A stretch of 64,000 bases of DNA from JAUVKA01 sp964465145 (GCA_964465145.1 CAYXJR010000007.1:36354-100353), one strand, 5' to 3'. Positions 18,516-27,619 are shown, counted from the first letter of the stretch. Notes: generated by a model not told the origin, from the sequence alone. Made by a program: numbers and translations.

Positions 18516-18605
18516 TACAAGTTTATCAACTAATTAACCCTCCTAATATTATGTGGATCAAGGCTTCTATCAATCTTTTGACTATCAATCAATCTTCGCA
18601 ACCAC

Positions 18606-18637
18606 CAAAATTAGTCACTTGTTGATAATATTCCAAA
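18606..18637 (-). promoter_or_regulatory. candidate promoter for HU/SPOR gene
   Basis: On the minus strand a perfect TAATTTTG (18606-18613) is preceded at 20 bases by TTTG (18634-18637). This is a complete -33/-7 pair of Bacteroidota type, about 90 bases upstream of the start, implying a leader of about 85 bases. Confidence 0.45.
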
Positions 18638-18702
18638 TATTGGAACAGTTTATTCATGGAGCCTACTGTTATTAAATAAGCAAATAAACGGCTGATAAAT
18701 AT

Positions 18703-18710
18703 TATATTTG
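18703..18710 (+). promoter_or_regulatory. candidate -7 element for nucleotide-sugar operon
   Basis: TATATTTG matches TAnnTTTG. It lies only 7 bases before the first in-frame ATG (18718), so transcription should begin at or next to that codon. This favours the ATG at 18745 as the true start of the aminotransferase gene, unless its mRNA is leaderless. Confidence 0.4.
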
Positions 18711-18744
18711 AGCGCCCATGAGCCAAATAAAACAGGCAAGCATC

Positions 18745-19869
18745 ATGAATAAAATCCATATGGTTGACCTTGTCAATCAATACAAGGCGATCAAGACTGA
18801 AATTGATTTAGCAATCCGTGAAACAATTGAACAGGGAGCTTTCATAAATGGTCCGGCTGTTGGCCAATTCAGGGAGGAACTATCGGCATATCTTGAGGTT
18901 CCCCATGTAGTGGCATGCGCAAACGGTACGGATGCACTGCAGGTGGCCCTGATGGCTCTGGATCTGCAAGCTGGTGACGAAGTAATTACATCTAACTTTA
19001 CTTTTATTGCCACTGTTGAGGTAATTGTTTTGTTAGGGATGAAACCAGTTTTGGTCGATGTTGATCCTCGTACATTTAATCTTGACGTTGAGGAGGTCCG
19101 AAAAGCCATCAGTCCGAGAACAAAAGTTATTATGCCGGTACATTTATTCGGACAATCTGCCCCAATGAACGAGATAATTAAAATCGGCCGGGAAAATAAT
19201 ATTGCAGTAATTGAAGATGCAGCTCAAGCCTTGGGAGCATATTATAATTTCCCTGATGGACAATCACTCAGAGCAGGAACAATTGGAGATATTGGTACAG
19301 CATCTTTTTTCCCGTCGAAAAACCTGGGTTGCTTTGGAGACGGGGGGGCACTGTTCACCCGCGATGAAAAGCTGGCCAAAAAGTTGCAAATGATAGTTAA
19401 TCATGGATCGAAAATCAAGTATTTTCATGATCTGATTGGAGTAAACTCACGACTGGATACAATTCAGGCTGCGATACTGAGAGTCAAATTAAAGCATCTG
19501 GATTCTTATAATTCTGCCCGACAGGCTGCTGCTGCCTATTATAATGACCACCTTATGGGTCATCCAGACATTCTTATTCCCGGATTATCCGGCACAGGTA
19601 CTCATATATATCATCAGTATACCCTTCGTATATTAAATGGTAGGAGGGATAAATTAAAAGCTGCTCTTGCCGGGCTTGGGATTCCAAGTATGGTATATTA
19701 TCCTTTACCTTTGAGCCTACAAAAAGCATTTAATGAATCAGGGTATAAAAAAGGGGATTTCCCTGTAACTGAACAGCTTTGCGATGAAGTGTTATCTTTG
19801 CCAATGCATACTGAGCTGAGGATGGATCAACTGGAATTCATTATTAAAAGCCTGCTGGCCAATATTTAA
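18745..19869 (+). CDS. DegT/DnrJ/EryC1 sugar aminotransferase
   Basis: A PLP-dependent aminotransferase of the DegT/DnrJ/EryC1/StrS family that aminates keto-sugar nucleotides. It shows ACANGTDALQVAL, the PLP-Asp segment VIEDAAQALGA and the Schiff-base lysine in FFPSKNLGCFGDGGA, followed by NHGSKIKYFHDLIGVNSRLDTIQAA. I use the ATG at 18745 (MNKIHMVDLV), which gives 374 residues and a normal family N-terminus; an ATG at 18718 is also in frame. With the next gene (WbpD-like) it looks like a WbpE/WbpD pair that makes 3-acetamido uronate sugars for O-antigen or glycan; this is inferred from neighbours. Confidence 0.93.
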   Translation: MNKIHMVDLVNQYKAIKTEIDLAIRETIEQGAFINGPAVGQFREELSAYLEVPHVVACANGTDALQVALMALDLQAGDEVITSNFTFIATVEVIVLLGMKPVLVDVDPRTFNLDVEEVRKAISPRTKVIMPVHLFGQSAPMNEIIKIGRENNIAVIEDAAQALGAYYNFPDGQSLRAGTIGDIGTASFFPSKNLGCFGDGGALFTRDEKLAKKLQMIVNHGSKIKYFHDLIGVNSRLDTIQAAILRVKLKHLDSYNSARQAAAAYYNDHLMGHPDILIPGLSGTGTHIYHQYTLRILNGRRDKLKAALAGLGIPSMVYYPLPLSLQKAFNESGYKKGDFPVTEQLCDEVLSLPMHTELRMDQLEFIIKSLLANI

Positions 19870-19872
19870 ACT

Positions 19873-20454
19873 ATGGAAAAGGATTATTTTGCCCACGAAA
19901 CGGCAGCAATAGACCAGGGTTCCATTATCGGTAAAGGAACCAAAATATGGCACTTTTCCCACATCATGAAGGAATGTAAAATCGGAGAAAATTGCAGTAT
20001 AGGGCAAAATGTGGTTGTGTCACCGAAGGTAATACTGGGAAACAATGTTAAAGTGCAAAACAATGTATCAATCTATACAGGGGTGATTTGTGAGGATGAT
20101 GTTTTCCTCGGACCTTCAATGGTTTTCACCAATGTTGTTAACCCTCGCAGCAGGATTATTCGGCGTGGCCAATATGTGTCAACCCATGTTGGACAGGGAG
20201 CAAGTATTGGAGCCAATGCTACCATTATTTGTGGAAACAATATTGGTGCCTTTGCATTCATTGGAGCCGGAGCAGTTGTTACTAAAGAAGTTCCTGAATA
20301 TGCACTGGTTGTTGGAAATCCAGCACGACATACCGGTTGGATGAGTGAATATGGTCACCAGCTGAACTTTGATTCTGAGGGAATTGCAATCTGCCCGGAA
20401 AGCGGTGAAAAATACACCATTAACAAGGGGAAAGTAAAAAAGCTAAATTCATGA
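19873..20454 (+). CDS. left-handed beta-helix sugar N-acyltransferase, WbpD-like
   Basis: A 193-residue hexapeptide-repeat acyltransferase. The pattern of [LIV]GxxxxI repeats runs from about residue 14 to 135 (GKGTKIWHFSHI, IGENCSIGQNVVV, LGNNVKVQNNV, VFLGPSMVFTNV, GANATIICGNNIG). The sequence resembles WbpD-type enzymes that acetylate the 3-amino group of UDP-2-acetamido-3-amino-2,3-dideoxy-glucuronate. It starts 3 bases after the aminotransferase and its stop overlaps the galE start (ATGA), so the set is translationally coupled. Confidence 0.88.
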   Translation: MEKDYFAHETAAIDQGSIIGKGTKIWHFSHIMKECKIGENCSIGQNVVVSPKVILGNNVKVQNNVSIYTGVICEDDVFLGPSMVFTNVVNPRSRIIRRGQYVSTHVGQGASIGANATIICGNNIGAFAFIGAGAVVTKEVPEYALVVGNPARHTGWMSEYGHQLNFDSEGIAICPESGEKYTINKGKVKKLNS

Positions 20455-21479
20455 AAGACTTAATCCTGGTAACAGGTGGAACCGGATACATAGGCTCTCA
20501 CACAGTTGTCGAGCTTATTAAGGGAGGATATGAAGTGGTTATCGTTGACAATCTGGCTAATTCTACTCTTGAATCTTTGGCCGGGATTGAAAAGATAACA
20601 GGTATACGGCCAGCATTTGAGAGATTCGACCTCTGTGATACCAACAGGGTAGGTGAATTTTTTGCCAAATACACTCAACTTAAGGCCATCATACATTTTG
20701 CTGCACACAAGGCAGTTGGAGAATCGGTTGAAAATCCTCTTAAGTATTATCACAACAATCTTGCCTCCTTAATAAACCTTTTGCATTTTATGGATCAGTA
20801 CAATGTTGAAAATCTGGTGTTTTCATCAAGCTGTACAGTATATGGTCAGCCAAAGGAACTGCCGGTATCAGAAAGTACCCCAACTCTTCCTGCTGAATCC
20901 CCTTATGGAAATACAAAACAAATCTCAGAAGAAATTATAAGGGATACAATGATCGCTTTGCCCAGGCTTAATAGTATAGCTCTCAGGTATTTCAATCCTA
21001 TTGGCGCACATCCCTCAGGACATATAGGAGAGCTGCCCATGGGGGTTCCCAATAACCTGGTGCCGTTTATTACGCAGACCGCTGCAGGTATTCATAAGAG
21101 TTTACAGGTATACGGCAGCAATTATGACACGCCCGATGGCTCTGCGATAAGGGATTATATCAATGTTAACGACCTGGCCCGGGCCCATGTAACAGCTGTT
21201 TCCCGGCTACTCGAGAGAAAGAACAATTCTAATTACGAATTTTTTAACCTGGGCACCGGAACCGGAACTTCCGTTTTAGAGATGATCAGAATTTTTCGCG
21301 AGGTGACCGGAATAAATATTAATTATAAAATTGTTGAACGAAGGGAGGGTGATATTGAAAAAGTATGGGCAGATACACGGTTTGCTAATCAAGAGCTTGG
21401 CTGGAAAGCTACCACCACACTTGAGGAAACGCTTGCCTCAGCCTGGAAATGGGAAAAAAACTTAAGGGGAATTAAATAA
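20451..21479 (+). CDS. galE: UDP-glucose 4-epimerase
   Basis: A 342-residue short-chain dehydrogenase/reductase epimerase interconverting UDP-glucose and UDP-galactose (or N-acetyl forms). It has the NAD-binding GGTGYIGSH (8-16), VDNLANS, HFAAHKAVGESVENPL, the catalytic SSSCTV and YGNTK (Tyr-x-x-x-Lys), and the galE-typical RYFNPIGAHPSG and GSAIRDYINVNDLA. Start and stop overlaps (ATGA upstream, abutting downstream) put it in the nucleotide-sugar operon. Confidence 0.96.
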   Translation: MKDLILVTGGTGYIGSHTVVELIKGGYEVVIVDNLANSTLESLAGIEKITGIRPAFERFDLCDTNRVGEFFAKYTQLKAIIHFAAHKAVGESVENPLKYYHNNLASLINLLHFMDQYNVENLVFSSSCTVYGQPKELPVSESTPTLPAESPYGNTKQISEEIIRDTMIALPRLNSIALRYFNPIGAHPSGHIGELPMGVPNNLVPFITQTAAGIHKSLQVYGSNYDTPDGSAIRDYINVNDLARAHVTAVSRLLERKNNSNYEFFNLGTGTGTSVLEMIRIFREVTGININYKIVERREGDIEKVWADTRFANQELGWKATTTLEETLASAWKWEKNLRGIK

Positions 21480-21488
21480 TTGGGTTAT

Positions 21489-22544
21489 ATGAAGAAGACT
21501 CTTTTAATCACTGGAGGAGCAGGATTTATAGGATCTCATGTTATCCGGCTATTCGTAAACAAATATCCGGAATATCAAATAATAAACCTGGATGCCCTGA
21601 CCTATGCCGGAAATTTGGAAAACCTTATAGATATTGAACAGGCAACCAATTATACCTTCGTAAGGGGTGATATAAGGGATTCAGCCCTGGTTGATGAACT
21701 CTTTACACGATTTAAGTTTGACGGGGTCATTCATCTGGCTGCCGAAAGCCATGTCGACAGGTCTATTACTGATCCGATGGCTTTTATCACAACAAACATT
21801 ATTGGAACTGTAAATCTGCTGAATGCAGCCAAAAACAACTGGAAAGAATCACTTCCTGGAAAACGGTTCTATCATATTTCTACAGATGAGGTATATGGTT
21901 CATTAGGAGAAGCAGGTTTTTTTCATGAAACATCCCCTTACGACCCTAAAAGCCCCTATTCAGGGTCAAAAGCCAGTTCTGATCACCTGGTCAGGGCCTA
22001 TAGCCACACCTATGGACTTCCAATAGTGATTACAAATTGTTCCAATAATTACGGACCCAATCAATTCCCTGAGAAATTACTACCGCTCGCGATCAACAAT
22101 ATCAAGAACCTCAAAACCATACCAGTGTATGGAAAGGGTGAGAATATCCGCGACTGGTTGTATGTTGAGGATCATGCCAGGGCCATTGATCTGGTATACC
22201 ATAAAGGCAGAATTTCTGAAACATACAATATTGGAGGGCATAACGAATGGACCAACATTGACCTGATCCGCAAACTTTGTGAGCTTATGGATCGCAGATT
22301 GGATCGTAAAGCGGGGACCTCTGCCGGGCTAATCACTTTCGTTAAGGACAGGGCCGGACATGACCTTCGGTATGCCATTGATGCCTCAAAAATCAAAGAG
22401 GAGCTTGGATGGGTGCCAAGCCTCCAGTTCGAAGAGGGATTGGAAAAAACTGTTGACTGGTATCTGGCTAATGAGGCCTGGATGAACCGAATCATCTCAG
22501 GTGATTATGAAAAGTACTATATTGAACAGTATGGGAAAAGGTAA
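21489..22544 (+). CDS. rfbB: dTDP-glucose 4,6-dehydratase
   Basis: An extended SDR enzyme producing dTDP-4-keto-6-deoxyglucose for deoxysugar synthesis. It has GGAGFIGSH (7-15), LDALTYAGNLENL, HLAAESHVDRSI, the active-site STDEVYGSLG and YSGSKASSDHLVRAY, and NCSNNYGPNQFPEKL. The frame opens with a TTG at 21480; I choose the ATG at 21489 (MKKTLLITGGAGF), giving 351 residues. No rfbA, rfbC or rfbD is in the window, so the rest of the pathway lies elsewhere. Confidence 0.96.
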   Translation: MKKTLLITGGAGFIGSHVIRLFVNKYPEYQIINLDALTYAGNLENLIDIEQATNYTFVRGDIRDSALVDELFTRFKFDGVIHLAAESHVDRSITDPMAFITTNIIGTVNLLNAAKNNWKESLPGKRFYHISTDEVYGSLGEAGFFHETSPYDPKSPYSGSKASSDHLVRAYSHTYGLPIVITNCSNNYGPNQFPEKLLPLAINNIKNLKTIPVYGKGENIRDWLYVEDHARAIDLVYHKGRISETYNIGGHNEWTNIDLIRKLCELMDRRLDRKAGTSAGLITFVKDRAGHDLRYAIDASKIKEELGWVPSLQFEEGLEKTVDWYLANEAWMNRIISGDYEKYYIEQYGKR

Positions 22545-22603
22545 TATCCCTGCGCTTAGTATATCACCAAAGGATGCTTAATAAGGATACTCAATCAAGT
22601 AAC

Positions 22604-23926
22604 TCAATTGATAAGTGTGTAGGTTATAACCAGTCTCATTTTTTCTCCCTGCTCAAAATTATTGAGCACCACCTGGTTGGCGGAAATCCGGGAGTCTTTT
22701 ACAACAATAAATAAACCCGTGTTTTTCAAACGGTATTCAGGATCAGGATCCAGGAGGTCCTGAACATATTTTGCCAGATTGAAGGAATATTCACCAGTTT
22801 GGCTGTCATAATAACCACCATAATATTCCTCTCCTAAGAAAATATCCCCAATAAAATCATTTGTACCATCTTCCAGTGCATTGAAAATCTGTATGGAGCC
22901 AGGAACCGGCTTACCTTCAACAATATATTCCTGTGCAACAGGGATTATTAATTCTGCCTTATTGATGGAAATACCTTCATTGCTCATTTCCAGCAGGCTA
23001 TCGCTAAACTCAAACCGGGTATGCGCCCTGAGCCCTGCCATTGATTGAAGGTACACCCTTCCGAAATCAATGGTAGTATCATTTATAAAGGCTTCTGCTT
23101 CAGAGCTATTATAATCATGTTCAAATTTATTTATCCAGGTACAGTTGGAGTTGATTACAACCTCATACTTTAAAGAATCTTCGTCTGAATTTTTATAATA
23201 AAGGGTCATACGGGAATCCCCTCCGGAGAGGTCGAAATAAACAATTGATCCTCCTTGATCAACGAATTCTGACTCCAGGTATAATCCTTTGAAATACTCC
23301 AGGAATGAGGCATTATCCTGAAGATGTGAGGGGTCGGCCAAAAGTATTTTTTCACCAAGCTGATTATCGATCCGAATCAGTAAACTATCGGCTCCGGGTG
23401 TAGGTAAGTAATCAAATTCAGCCACAGGATTGATCCCGGTGTAATAATTACTGATATCCAGGTTGGAGTAATAAATCGAATCAAAAAAAAGATCTTCCTG
23501 AATCTCATGAACCCGAATATGCTGAACTTGGGTGGTATCTCCCAGAGCACTCTGGTATTTTAGCAACAAAACGGCTGAATCCAATTGAACATTTTCTCCA
23601 AAATCAACATCATTCGATGAAAGCCTCAACTGTGTTAATATTCCGGCACGGGATTTCCCAAATACCGGATCAGCCATTGCACCTAAAAGACTTCTGGTAC
23701 GCTTCTCGGTGGTGAGGGAATCCTGCCTCAGGGTATTAACTTTAACCAAAGAGGATGAATCAATGTGATAAGTAAACCTTTCCCCAGGAGGGGTGATTTC
23801 AAGACCAATCTTGCTATCGGTCTCACATGACCAGATTCCAATAAATAGAAAAAGAAGAAGCCCCTTTGAGAGGAGCCGATGCTGAATATTAGCCTGCATT
23901 TGCGGTTTCATTAAATACTTTTGCAT
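22604..23926 (-). CDS. DUF4270 family lipoprotein
   Basis: A 440-residue secreted lipoprotein. The signal peptide runs to a lipobox-like FIGIWSC (Cys34), followed by a beta-rich body with repeated Asp/Ser-rich segments. The family (DUF4270) is confined to Bacteroidota and has no known function. Its placement before the glycogen-synthase-like gene and panC is typical of the phylum. The first Met lies in a long charged leader; a later Met (for example residue 6 or 10) could be the real start. The gap to the next gene is 14 bases. Confidence 0.85.
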   Translation of the reverse strand: MQKYLMKPQMQANIQHRLLSKGLLLFLFIGIWSCETDSKIGLEITPPGERFTYHIDSSSLVKVNTLRQDSLTTEKRTRSLLGAMADPVFGKSRAGILTQLRLSSNDVDFGENVQLDSAVLLLKYQSALGDTTQVQHIRVHEIQEDLFFDSIYYSNLDISNYYTGINPVAEFDYLPTPGADSLLIRIDNQLGEKILLADPSHLQDNASFLEYFKGLYLESEFVDQGGSIVYFDLSGGDSRMTLYYKNSDEDSLKYEVVINSNCTWINKFEHDYNSSEAEAFINDTTIDFGRVYLQSMAGLRAHTRFEFSDSLLEMSNEGISINKAELIIPVAQEYIVEGKPVPGSIQIFNALEDGTNDFIGDIFLGEEYYGGYYDSQTGEYSFNLAKYVQDLLDPDPEYRLKNTGLFIVVKDSRISANQVVLNNFEQGEKMRLVITYTLIN

Positions 23927-23940
23927 GTTTCAATTGAATA

Positions 23941-24750
23941 CTAACTCGCTAAAATCTGATCGTAGAAATCAGAATACGCCTGAATATAATCCTCCTGACC
24001 CAAAAAGTCCAAAAACGGTTTCCCGGAAACTTTGACATAATCAACCAATTCTTTGTTTGCCTCCCGGCTTGCAATAATAATACCATCACTATGATCAATC
24101 GCCATTTTATTTAACTGTATAAAATCCGGTATTTTTATAACGTTCAAATCTTCCTTACTGATGCCTTCCATGATGATTTTATTATTAAAATCGGAGTTAA
24201 GGCTGTTTTTGAAGGTGTCGCCGTAAACAGAATAAATAACTTTTGTATCGGTAAATAAGGGGTCTTCCTTAAAAGCCCTCTTCAGGTATAAGGGGATTAC
24301 TGAAGTAAACCAGCCATGACAATGAACCAGATTAGGTGCCCACCGGAGTTTCCTGACTGTTTCAAGTACTCCTCTGGCAAAGAATATAGCACGCTCATCA
24401 TTATCTTCAAATTCCAAACCGTTGGAATCGGCCAAAACAGCTTTACGTTCGAAAAAATCTTCATTGTCAATGAAATAAACCTGCATCCTGGCGGTCTGTA
24501 TCGAAGCAACTTTGATTATCAATGGATGATCTGCATCCTTGATTATCAAATTCATCCCCGATAATCTAATGACTTCATGCAGTTGATTTCTCCGTTCATT
24601 GATACTACCATATTTGGGCATGAAGGTTCGGATCTCTCTTCCGCGTTCCTGAATTCCCTGGGGCAAGAATCTGCCAATAATGGACATCTCGCTCTCGGGT
24701 AAATAAGGAGTGATTTCCTGAGAAACGTACAAAATTCTTTGTTTCTTCAT
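23941..24750 (-). CDS. glycogen/starch synthase-like protein, N-terminal half only
   Basis: A 269-residue protein resembling the N-terminal Rossmann domain of GT5 glycogen synthases (ILYVSQEITPYLP, AIFFARGVLETVRKLRWAPNLVHCHGW, then FTDTKVIYSVYGDTF). The full enzyme is about 480 residues; the second GT-B domain is wholly absent. The ADP-glucose-binding KTGGL signature near the N-terminus is replaced by the LPESEMSIIGRFLP region. Short versions at this locus are common in Bacteroidota, so this is not a recent truncation, but normal glycogen synthase activity seems unlikely. It is divergent from panC. Confidence 0.8.
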   Translation of the reverse strand: MKKQRILYVSQEITPYLPESEMSIIGRFLPQGIQERGREIRTFMPKYGSINERRNQLHEVIRLSGMNLIIKDADHPLIIKVASIQTARMQVYFIDNEDFFERKAVLADSNGLEFEDNDERAIFFARGVLETVRKLRWAPNLVHCHGWFTSVIPLYLKRAFKEDPLFTDTKVIYSVYGDTFKNSLNSDFNNKIIMEGISKEDLNVIKIPDFIQLNKMAIDHSDGIIIASREANKELVDYVKVSGKPFLDFLGQEDYIQAYSDFYDQILAS

Positions 24751-24869
24751 TCTTTGGGGCTTTTCCTTTAGACTGCGAAATTAGTAAATTTTGAGCTAAT
24801 TATCAACATATTAACAGTAAGAGAAGGGTATTGCTCACAATTGTGTATATCTTCGTGCCCCCATTTGGA

Positions 24870-25739
24870 ATGATTAAGGTGAAAGTCTTTAATACAATTT
24901 CTGAAACACGCAAGTACCTTGGGGCATTAGCCTCCAACAATATAAGTGTCGGGTTTGTTCCCACCATGGGAGCCTTACATCCTGGTCACCTATCACTGGT
25001 CAGGCAAGCCATGGAGAGTAATAATATAGTGGTTGTGAGTGTTTTTGTCAACCCAATTCAATTCAATGATCCAAAGGACCTTCAAAAATATCCAATTCGT
25101 TTAGAAAAGGACCTCGGCCTGTTAAATAATTTTCTATCCAGTGACGACTTTGTTTTTGTCCCCAGTATTGAAGAAATGTACCCCAGCACCGTTAAAAAGA
25201 AATATGATTTTGGTTATCTGGGGGAGGTAATGGAAGGATTATCACGCCCTGGCCATTTCAATGGTGTTGGAATTGTGGTTGACCGTCTGTTCCGAATAGT
25301 CCAGCCAGAAAGGGCCTATTTCGGCGAAAAAGATTTCCAGCAATTAGCTATCATTCGAAAAATGGTGGAATTGGAAAATCATCCCATTAACATAATCGGC
25401 TGCCCGATCATCCGGGAGGATGATGGCCTGGCCATGAGTTCCCGCAATCAGCTTCTAAGCTCCTCTCTCAGGAAAAATGCCGGGGTATTGTACCAGTCGC
25501 TCTTAAAGGCTCAAAGCTTATCTGCTATTCATACCGTGGAAGAAACTTGTGAATTGATAACCCGGATGATAAATGCGATGCCAGGATTTAAGCTTGAATA
25601 TGTTGAATTCGCCGACGAAAGAACGCTTCGGGCAATAAACAACTGGATCGAGACGGATGCAATTCGTTGCTTTATTGCTGTTCTGGCTGGCAAAATTCGT
25701 TTGATAGACAATATTAAAATTGAACCTCCATCAAAATGA
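24870..25739 (+). CDS. panC: pantothenate synthetase
   Basis: Condenses pantoate with beta-alanine using ATP in coenzyme A synthesis. It has the class-I-like motifs PTMGALHPGHLSLV (HIGH equivalent), VFVNPIQFNDPKDLQKYP, GHFNGVGIVV, FGEKDFQQL and the KMSKS-like AMSSRNQLL. The open frame reaches back to a TTG at 24831, but the family start fits the ATG at 24870 (MIKVKVFNTI), giving 289 residues. It is followed by panD, which makes the beta-alanine substrate. Confidence 0.96.
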   Translation: MIKVKVFNTISETRKYLGALASNNISVGFVPTMGALHPGHLSLVRQAMESNNIVVVSVFVNPIQFNDPKDLQKYPIRLEKDLGLLNNFLSSDDFVFVPSIEEMYPSTVKKKYDFGYLGEVMEGLSRPGHFNGVGIVVDRLFRIVQPERAYFGEKDFQQLAIIRKMVELENHPINIIGCPIIREDDGLAMSSRNQLLSSSLRKNAGVLYQSLLKAQSLSAIHTVEETCELITRMINAMPGFKLEYVEFADERTLRAINNWIETDAIRCFIAVLAGKIRLIDNIKIEPPSK

Positions 25740-25767
25740 ACTTTCTGATATCTTATTTGTTTTCGTA

Positions 25768-25794
25768 TTGTGATTTGGGAAATCCTTATCTTTG
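25768..25794 (+). promoter_or_regulatory. candidate promoter for panD
   Basis: TATCTTTG (25787-25794) matches the -7 consensus, with a TTG (25768-25770) 16 bases upstream. It lies 23 bases before the panD start, in the 78-base gap after panC. It suggests panD can be expressed separately from panC. Confidence 0.45.
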
Positions 25795-25817
25795 CACCGG
25801 GATAGATATAGGAAATC

Positions 25818-26171
25818 ATGTTTATCGAAGTTTGCAAATCCAAGATCCATAAGGTAACTGTTACTGAGGCCAACCTGCAGTATATAGGTAGTATTACTAT
25901 TGACTTGGACTTGATGGAAGCGGCCAATATCATTGAAAATGAGAAGGTCCAGGTCGTGAATATCAATAATGGAGAACGTTTGGAGACCTATGTTATTAAA
26001 GGAGAACGAGGCTCTGGCCAGGTTTGTCTGAATGGTCCGGCAGCCAGAAAAGCACAGGTTGGAGATGTTGTAATTATCATTTCCTATGCCTCTATGGATT
26101 TTGAAGAAGCAAAAAATCACACCCCAAGTGTGATTTTTCCGGATACAGAAACTAATAGATTAGTAAATTGA
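25818..26171 (+). CDS. panD: aspartate 1-decarboxylase
   Basis: A pyruvoyl-dependent enzyme making beta-alanine from aspartate for pantothenate. The 117-residue proenzyme has the self-cleavage Gly-Ser in YIGSITID (about residues 23-30), followed by GERLETYVIKGERGSG and NGPAARKAQVGDVVIII. It sits directly after panC. A strong terminator-like hairpin lies within its last 20 codons (26112-26138). Confidence 0.97.
   Translation: MFIEVCKSKIHKVTVTEANLQYIGSITIDLDLMEAANIIENEKVQVVNINNGERLETYVIKGERGSGQVCLNGPAARKAQVGDVVIIISYASMDFEEAKNHTPSVIFPDTETNRLVN
26112..26138 (+). terminator. intrinsic-terminator-like hairpin inside panD 3' end
   Basis: A perfect 11-bp stem (26112-26122 with 26128-26138) and a 5-base loop, with the A-tract / GC core / T-tract form of a rho-independent terminator. 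It lies before the panD stop codon, so the coding sequence itself encodes it. Confidence 0.55.
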
Positions 26172-26172
26172 T

Positions 26173-26211
26173 TTGCAGGTTGCAGGTTGCAGGTTGCAGG
26201 TTGCAGGTTGG
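26173..26211. repeat. 7-bp tandem repeat (TTGCAGG)n
   Basis: Five perfect copies of TTGCAGG plus a partial copy fill the gap between panD and radA. The same degenerate unit, NTGCRGG, occurs at 51633-51657 and 58981-59022. Confidence 0.95.
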
Positions 26212-26266
26212 AAAACTCTTGTATCTTGTATCTTGCGTCTTTGTTCTTGTTTCATAATATTATCCA

Positions 26267-27619
26267 TTGAAATCTAAAAGTATTTATATATGCCAGTCCT
26301 GCGGATCTCAGTCCGCCAAGTGGATTGGCCGGTGTCCAAACTGTAATGAGTGGAATACATTTGTTGAAGAGATTACCCGCTTGGGTACTAAAAAAAAATT
26401 AAGCCGCCAGGCTGCCCCCTCCAAACCCAGGAAGCTTGTTGAGATAGACATTAATCAGCTATCCAGAATGGAAACAGGGAACCAGGAGTTCGACCGTGTT
26501 GTGGGAGGAGGATTAGTTTCAGGATCAATAGTACTGATAGCAGGTGAGCCAGGGATTGGGAAATCCACTCTGGTTTTACAGTTGAGCCTTCAATTGAGCA
26601 AGGTTAAGACTCTTTATATCTCCGGAGAGGAAAGTTTACAGCAACTAAAAATGAGGGCCCAACGCCTTGGTGAAGGGCATGAGCAGCTATATTTTCTCAG
26701 TGAAACTTCTATGGAAAGTATACTGATTCATATCGATCAGTTTGCACCAGAGTTGATCATTGTGGATTCCATTCAGACCCTGGTAACTGAAAGCGCAGAA
26801 TCCTCAGCCGGTTCAGTAACACAAGTAAAGGAATGCACTAACCAGCTGATTCAGTTTGCCAAAGCCAATAACTGCCCTGTATTGCTTATTGGGCACATCA
26901 ATAAAGACGGGCATCTAGCCGGTCCAAAAGTTCTTGAACACATGGTTGATACAGTTTTGCAATTCGAAGGCGATCAAAACCATTTGTACAGGATCCTCAG
27001 GGTGCTCAAGAACCGTTTTGGCCCGACAGATGAAATGGGCATTTTTGAGATGCGGTCAACCGGACTGCGAATGGTATCCAACCCCTCCGAGTTCCTGTTG
27101 GCCAACCGGGAAATGAAACTTAGCGGCAATGCAGTTGCTGCTATAATAGAAGGCCATCGGCCGTTAATGATTCAAAGCCAGGCTCTTGTAAGTACCGCAG
27201 CTTATGGAACACCTCAGCGATCAGCCACAGGATTCGATAACAGGCGGCTGGGAATGCTCCTGGCCGTTCTGGAAAAAAGAGCCGGGTTCCGCCTGTCAGT
27301 TAAGGATGTTTTCCTCAATATGGTGGGTGGTTTTCGTGTGAGTGATCCAGCTACCGATATGGCCGTGGTGGGTGCAATTCTTTCTTCGGAAAATAATATT
27401 GCCGTGGAACAAGACATCTGTTTTACTGGTGAGGTTGGTCTTTCCGGAGAATTCCGACCTGTAAATAGAATCGAGCAACGTGTTGCAGAATCAGCACGAT
27501 TGGGATTCAACCAGATCCTGATTCCTGATGCAAACATGAAAGGGACAGACTTTTCCCGCTATAAAATCAAAATTGTACCTCTGAAACATATTGGCGAATT
27601 GTATAAAAAGCTTTTTTGA
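26267..27619 (+). CDS. radA: DNA repair protein RadA
   Basis: A RecA-like ATPase promoting branch migration in recombination. It has an N-terminal zinc finger (CQSCGSQSAKWIGRCPNC, about 8-25), the Walker A GEPGIGKST (about 92-100), the RadA-specific KNRFGPTDEMG motif, and a C-terminal Lon-protease-like domain (SVKDVFLNMVGGFRV). It starts at a TTG codon (26267); no better ATG is present. At 450 residues it is full length. The next gene begins immediately after its stop. Confidence 0.96.
   Translation: MKSKSIYICQSCGSQSAKWIGRCPNCNEWNTFVEEITRLGTKKKLSRQAAPSKPRKLVEIDINQLSRMETGNQEFDRVVGGGLVSGSIVLIAGEPGIGKSTLVLQLSLQLSKVKTLYISGEESLQQLKMRAQRLGEGHEQLYFLSETSMESILIHIDQFAPELIIVDSIQTLVTESAESSAGSVTQVKECTNQLIQFAKANNCPVLLIGHINKDGHLAGPKVLEHMVDTVLQFEGDQNHLYRILRVLKNRFGPTDEMGIFEMRSTGLRMVSNPSEFLLANREMKLSGNAVAAIIEGHRPLMIQSQALVSTAAYGTPQRSATGFDNRRLGMLLAVLEKRAGFRLSVKDVFLNMVGGFRVSDPATDMAVVGAILSSENNIAVEQDICFTGEVGLSGEFRPVNRIEQRVAESARLGFNQILIPDANMKGTDFSRYKIKIVPLKHIGELYKKLF

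Noticed and set aside
26173..26211. Short CRISPR-like array
   Set aside because: The repeat unit is 7 bp with no spacers; it is a simple tandem repeat. No cas genes are present.
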